Positions 63,001 to 64,000 of a stretch of DNA of 64,000 nucleotides are shown here, in pieces. The stretch lies in the NCBI RefSeq assembly GCF_032118995.1, contig NC_092656.1:19674965-19738964 (forward strand), read 5' to 3'. The notes under the pieces were generated by a model that saw only the letters and a program-made list of their open reading frames with translations, ran no database searches and was not told where the DNA came from. Position numbers and translations under genes: made by a program. The DNA is from Asterias amurensis (lineage: Eukaryota > Echinodermata > Asteroidea > Forcipulatida > Asteriidae). The stretch's first letter is position 1, and the number at the start of each line of letters is the position of its first letter.

Positions 63001-63399
63001 AAATAGTAAGTGGCCTGATGTTTCGACCTTAAAAAAGTCTTTCTTGAAGGCTTTGAGAAAAACTCTGCAACGGTCGAAACGTCAGGCCATTAACTATTTG
63101 TTGTGCATTCATACCACGGGTCGTTTAAGCTAGTAAGCAGTTTGCAAACAACTAATTCTATTTATACCATAGGTTCGTTTAGCTGGTAAGCAGTTGGCAA
63201 TAAGCTAACTCTATTTTTTAATCTTAACAATCAATAGAGTTGACTTCCGAGTCTCATTGAATCTCAACATCTTGGAATGACTTACCTTCACATCTTGTAC
63301 CCGTGTATCCAGAGAGACAAACACACAGATAGGAATACCCCCCACTGAGGGATGAACACTGTCCACCGTTCTGACATGGGTTGGAGAAACAAGCCGTAT
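50449..63399 (-). CDS. Large single-pass membrane protein: EGF x8, HYR x4, sushi, GCC2/GCC3, TM, cytoplasmic tail (5' partial)
   Basis: Sixteen exons in the window encode 1139 residues ending in TAA at 50449. In order they give eight EGF modules (about residues 1-316), four HYR modules (to 674), one sushi module (to 740), a 159-residue juxtamembrane region with the motif RKRRRR, a cysteine module of GCC2/GCC3 type (to 951), a transmembrane helix ([19 protein letters not shown]) and a Ser-rich cytoplasmic tail of about 150 residues. All junctions are phase 1, the pattern of shuffled extracellular modules. The tail has YITM, a YxxM-type tyrosine site, and ends in DTGL, which fits a class I PDZ ligand. 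This is a cell-surface adhesion or recognition protein by architecture. The module set recalls SVEP1, but SVEP1 has no membrane helix and a different order. The start (signal peptide and further modules) lies beyond 64000. Confidence 0.9.
51188..51430 (+). mobile_element. Partial copy of the 12.5-13.3 kb composite repeat
   Basis: TATATTTGGTTTGCGGTAAT, CTTCTCAGTTCTGAAAAGAA and GGTCTCAACATTTTGACTAG recur in the 12489-13267 element. It lies in the last intron of the membrane protein gene. Confidence 0.7.
51474..51629 (-). CDS. Membrane protein gene, GCC2/GCC3 (ephrin-receptor-like) cysteine module
   Basis: This is a phase 1-1 exon of 156 nt. It reads [14 protein letters not shown], then [16 protein letters not shown] and CPSGHNT. 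The CPxGxF...C..C..GxYQ...G...C..CP.G pattern is that of GCC2/GCC3 modules, as found in SVEP1 and ephrin receptors. Confidence 0.9.
51837..52313 (-). CDS. Membrane protein gene, juxtamembrane region with polybasic cleavage motif
   Basis: This is a phase 1-1 exon of 477 nt encoding 159 residues with no module I can name. It contains the hexabasic motif RKRRRR (codons at 52081-52098) followed by AFTDL, a strong furin-type site. After it comes a conserved-looking block, VDIEIEAP, then an amphipathic helix-like stretch ([19 protein letters not shown]), and it closes with [14 protein letters not shown]. The position before the membrane recalls SEA-like cleavage regions, but I see no diagnostic SEA motif. 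Confidence 0.85.
52442..52675 (+). mobile_element. LINE 3' end remnant (WNDL motif) with ATT tail
   Basis: Frame 52442 reads [20 protein letters not shown], then [17 protein letters not shown], the end of a CR1/L2-like reverse-transcriptase ORF. The 3' tail GCGCGCTATATGAGTGTCTC followed by TATTATTATT resembles the end of the SINE at 37068. It lies in an intron of the membrane protein gene. Confidence 0.75.
52937..53134 (-). CDS. Membrane protein gene, sushi/CCP module
   Basis: This is a phase 1-1 exon of 198 nt reading [16 protein letters not shown], then [12 protein letters not shown] and a late [11 protein letters not shown]. The ANG and CDDGF motifs mark a sushi module. It has six rather than four cysteines, as in some sushi modules that lie beside HYR modules. 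Confidence 0.85.
53477..53863 (+). mobile_element. Family A element, copy 8, intronic
   Basis: Both ends and the central GAGACCTCAAG hairpin are present. It ends 59 bp from the HYR 4 exon. Confidence 0.88.
53922..54182 (-). CDS. Membrane protein gene, HYR module 4
   Basis: This is a phase 1-1 exon of 261 nt opening with LDCPANI, with VTDNLGLP in the middle and a [10 protein letters not shown] close. A nearer acceptor at 54178 would break the frame, so the upstream CCAG at 54183 is used. Confidence 0.88.
54420..54675 (+). mobile_element. tRNA-derived SINE, 5'-truncated
   Basis: It starts at AACTATAATTGCTTCTCTCC, which is mid-element, and runs to GCGCTATATAAAAACAAG plus TTATTATTATT. The tRNA part is missing, as expected after incomplete reverse transcription. 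Confidence 0.85.
54733..55014 (-). CDS. Membrane protein gene, HYR module 3 (diverged)
   Basis: This is a phase 1-1 exon of 282 nt. The early cysteine (FSNCEDGE) and the closing [20 protein letters not shown] are kept, but the middle is diverged and slightly longer than in the other copies. Confidence 0.82.
55245..55555. repeat. About 83-bp tandem repeat, four copies, intronic
   Basis: The unit includes TGTGGTAATTTGTGGTGAG, GGGCATAAGAGTATACCAAT and GTACTGTGGACTCAGTCTCC. It begins beside the HYR 2 exon and makes long antisense-like open frames that are not genes. Confidence 0.85.
55570..55833 (-). CDS. Membrane protein gene, HYR module 2
   Basis: This is a phase 1-1 exon of 264 nt and the most typical HYR copy. 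It opens with VQCPNDV, has the ATDN motif, and closes with [19 protein letters not shown], the standard HYR ending. Confidence 0.92.
56253..56519 (-). CDS. Membrane protein gene, HYR module 1
   Basis: This is a phase 1-1 exon of 267 nt. It has the HYR layout: an early cysteine (FQNCP), a beta-rich middle with [17 protein letters not shown] near the end, and a closing hydrophobic strand. HYR modules are immunoglobulin-like folds found in hyalin and SVEP1. Confidence 0.85.
56802..56915 (-). CDS. Membrane protein gene, EGF exon 8 (last before the HYR block)
   Basis: This is a phase 1-1 exon of 114 nt with [13 protein letters not shown], six cysteines and the end YKGTLCEE. It passes directly into the first HYR exon at 56519. 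Confidence 0.9.
57023..57185. mobile_element. Foldback element with ACCCATACACCGATGTGTGT ends
   Basis: The two halves are inverted copies of about 70 bp (AATTTTGGTTTTTACCCATA...). It is inserted into the older repeat at 56967-57290. The ends match those of the tRNA-bearing element at 60167. Confidence 0.85.
57543..57662 (-). CDS. Membrane protein gene, EGF exon 7
   Basis: This is a phase 1-1 exon of 120 nt with [14 protein letters not shown] and six cysteines. It ends [10 protein letters not shown]. Confidence 0.9.
57737..57857. mobile_element. Palindrome with GGGGTCGATTTCACAAAGAG ends
   Basis: The left end CAGGGGTCGATTTCACAAAG faces CTTTGTGAAATCCACCCC, with AAGTTAGGACGAGTAACTGG in the centre. 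It abuts the next element directly. Confidence 0.8.
57857..58050. mobile_element. GGGCCCAATTTCA element, copy 4
   Basis: GGGCCCAATTTCATAAAACC faces GCAGCTTTATGAAATTGGGC. It ends 68 bp from EGF exon 6. Confidence 0.8.
58118..58231 (-). CDS. Membrane protein gene, EGF exon 6
   Basis: This is a phase 1-1 exon of 114 nt with [14 protein letters not shown], six cysteines and the end KGELCNVQ. The spacing between cysteines 2 and 3 is one residue shorter than in the neighbouring modules. Confidence 0.9.
58325..58643 (+). mobile_element. Family B element, copy 5, 5'-truncated
   Basis: It lacks the left terminal repeat and starts inside at TATATCAAATAACAAACCTG; the right end GGGTCCAATTGCTTTAA is present. 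It ends 58 bp from EGF exon 5. Confidence 0.8.
58701..58817 (-). CDS. Membrane protein gene, EGF exon 5
   Basis: This is a phase 1-1 exon of 117 nt with [13 protein letters not shown], six cysteines and the end VGITCLFP. The donor is G|GTAATA. Confidence 0.9.
59353..59466 (-). CDS. Membrane protein gene, EGF exon 4
   Basis: This is a phase 1-1 exon of 114 nt starting [15 protein letters not shown], with six cysteines and the end FDGINCER. The intron on its 5' side carries a family A repeat, a family B repeat and the tRNA-bearing foldback. Confidence 0.9.
59593..59979 (+). mobile_element. Family A element, copy 9, intronic
   Basis: TTAAAGGCAGAGGACACTAT to GTGTCCACTGCCTTTAA with the full central hairpin. 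Confidence 0.88.
60167..60430 (-). mobile_element. Foldback element carrying a tRNA-like sequence
   Basis: The ends TTTTACCCATACACCAATGT and GCACATTGGTGTATGGGTAA are inverted. Between them, on the minus strand, 60305-60232 has box A TAGTCTAGTTG, box B GGTTCGGATCC and a perfect T-arm GTGGG/CCCAC. The acceptor and anticodon stems pair only partly, so this is a tRNA relic, not a gene. Confidence 0.75.
60540..60914 (+). mobile_element. Family B element, copy 6, intronic
   Basis: TTAAAGCCATTGGACACTTT to GTGTATAATGGCATTAA, full length. It ends 80 bp from EGF exon 3. Confidence 0.85.
60994..61119 (-). CDS. Membrane protein gene, EGF exon 3
   Basis: This is a phase 1-1 exon of 126 nt with the core [14 protein letters not shown] and six cysteines, ending in a five-residue linker, TRSDG. 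The donor is G|GTAATG, slightly off consensus. Confidence 0.9.
61752..61899. repeat. Inverted repeat with ACTGCTAAAA ends
   Basis: ACTGCTAAAAATGGTATTCT faces AGAATACCGGTTTTAGCAGT, with GGGAGTGA pairs inside. Intronic small element of unknown class. Confidence 0.8.
62043..62168 (-). CDS. Membrane protein gene, EGF exon 2
   Basis: This is a phase 1-1 exon of 126 nt with six cysteines. It starts [17 protein letters not shown] and ends MGSDCSQ. It lacks the D-x-D/N-E signature of calcium-binding EGF modules. Confidence 0.9.
63012..63088. repeat. Short inverted repeat, GGCCTGATGTTTCGACC arms
   Basis: GGCCTGATGTTTCGACC at the left pairs with GGTCGAAACGTCAGGCC at the right (one mismatch), separated by a second small hairpin. 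A tail of CTAGTAAGCAG repeats follows. Confidence 0.7.
63286..63399 (-). CDS. Membrane protein gene, EGF exon 1 of the window
   Basis: This is a phase 1-1 exon. The residues [15 protein letters not shown] begin the module, and all six cysteines are present, ending TGTRCE. The acceptor is TTCCCTTAG and the donor GTAAGTC. A mutated copy of this exon lies at 63445-63551. Confidence 0.9.
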
Positions 63400-63444
63400 C
63401 TAAGGGAATAAATCAAACATGGGTTAGATTGAAGCCTCTTTTTT

Positions 63445-63551
63445 CTTGTACCCGTGTATCCAGAGAGACAAACACACTGATAAAAATATGCCCCACTGAG
63501 AAATTGAACACTGTCCACCGTTCTGACATGGGTTTGAGAAACAAGCCGTAT
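63445..63551 (-). pseudogene. Dead duplicate of the EGF exon at 63286-63399
   Basis: The acceptor side and first codons ([15 protein letters not shown]) match the live exon almost exactly. One extra base after the TGTTCA codons shifts the frame, so the second half of the module is out of phase. At the 3' end the TGTGAAG|GTAAG of the live copy is replaced by an A-rich sequence, removing cysteine 6 and the donor. Flanking intron sequence up to about 63600 is also duplicated (GGGTTAGATTGAAGCCTC on both), so this was a tandem duplication of about 155 bp. Confidence 0.85.
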
Positions 63552-63812
63552 CTATGAAACAAGTCAAACATGGGTTAGATTGAAGCCTCTTTTTGCACTT
63601 TCAAAGCTTAAATCTCTTTACTTGCTTTTCTCAAAATGTAACTTTCCCGTTTTGCCATGGAAGGGCCAAGTTGTGCTTTAAAAAAAGAGCAATCAGAAAA
63701 ACGACCAAAGTGGTCATCTGGTAGGCCAATCAACTGGTACATTGCTGTTTAGAGTAGACAAGTTAATTTCCTAAATGTATACAATATATCTGCAGATATA
63801 TAAATGGATATG

Positions 63813-64000
63813 TACCGTATTTTCCTGCGGATAAGACGCTCGGCGGACAAGGCGCAGGACGCTAAAATGACCAAAAAAAATTCAAACGTCAGCAGACAAG
63901 GCGCACCGCCGCACAAGGCGCACGTTTAACCGCAAACAAAAGAACACCTGGCGCCACCCGTTGTCGGTACATTGACACAAAGACGTAATTTGTTGCCTTT
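63813..64000. mobile_element. End of a DNA transposon, TACCGTATTTTCC type, cut by the window edge
   Basis: TACCGTATTTTCCTGCGGAT is followed by AAGACGC and repeated GACAAGGCGCA motifs. This end resembles one I recall from widespread animal DNA transposons with AAGGCGCA-type subterminal repeats. The right part is outside the window, so I do not assign a superfamily. Confidence 0.6.

Overview
The window is animal nuclear DNA, almost certainly from an echinoderm. Coding exons are short, separated by long AT-rich introns with GT-AG borders. The largest gene carries the EGF/HYR/sushi mixture typical of echinoderm extracellular proteins. Dense short inverted-repeat elements and tRNA-derived SINEs fill the non-coding DNA. 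A sea star fits the repeat families I recognise, but I cannot prove the class from sequence alone.

Four genes are supported. (1) Plus strand, 11653-24724: the last two coding exons of a FAM219-family gene, separated by a 12.9 kb intron; its 5' exons were not found. (2) Minus strand, 39030-33983: a complete nine-exon gene for a 564-residue protein with a Ser/Thr/Pro-rich repeated N-terminal half and a coiled-coil C-terminal half; I do not recognise the family. A non-coding first exon probably ends at 39853. (3) Minus strand, 45737-42534: a complete five-exon cyclophilin B (PPIB) gene with all catalytic residues. (4) Minus strand, 63399-50449: the 3' part of a large single-pass membrane protein gene with eight EGF modules, four HYR modules, one sushi module, a juxtamembrane region with a polybasic cleavage motif, a GCC2/GCC3-type cysteine module, one transmembrane helix and a cytoplasmic tail. 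Its 5' end lies beyond the right edge. A dead, frameshifted copy of its first visible EGF exon sits just upstream. Every splice junction in the three minus-strand genes was checked for reading phase and closes without a frameshift.

The rest is intergenic or intronic and repeat-rich. The main families are: TTAA-bounded inverted-repeat elements of about 350-430 bp (families A to E below; A and B share an internal core); smaller palindromes starting with GGGCCCAATTTCA; a tRNA-derived SINE whose 3' end matches the 3' tail of LINE remnants in the same window; and a foldback element carrying a tRNA-like sequence. There are also several minisatellites: about 1 kb of ATGGCTAACACC-type repeat at 1.9-2.9 kb, a 12-bp array at 3.8 kb, a 40-bp array inside gene 2, and an 83-bp array inside gene 4. 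No rRNA, CRISPR array or prokaryotic feature was seen. The genes do not form a pathway. PPIB and the membrane protein share only the secretory route, and the tandem minus-strand order gives no functional link.
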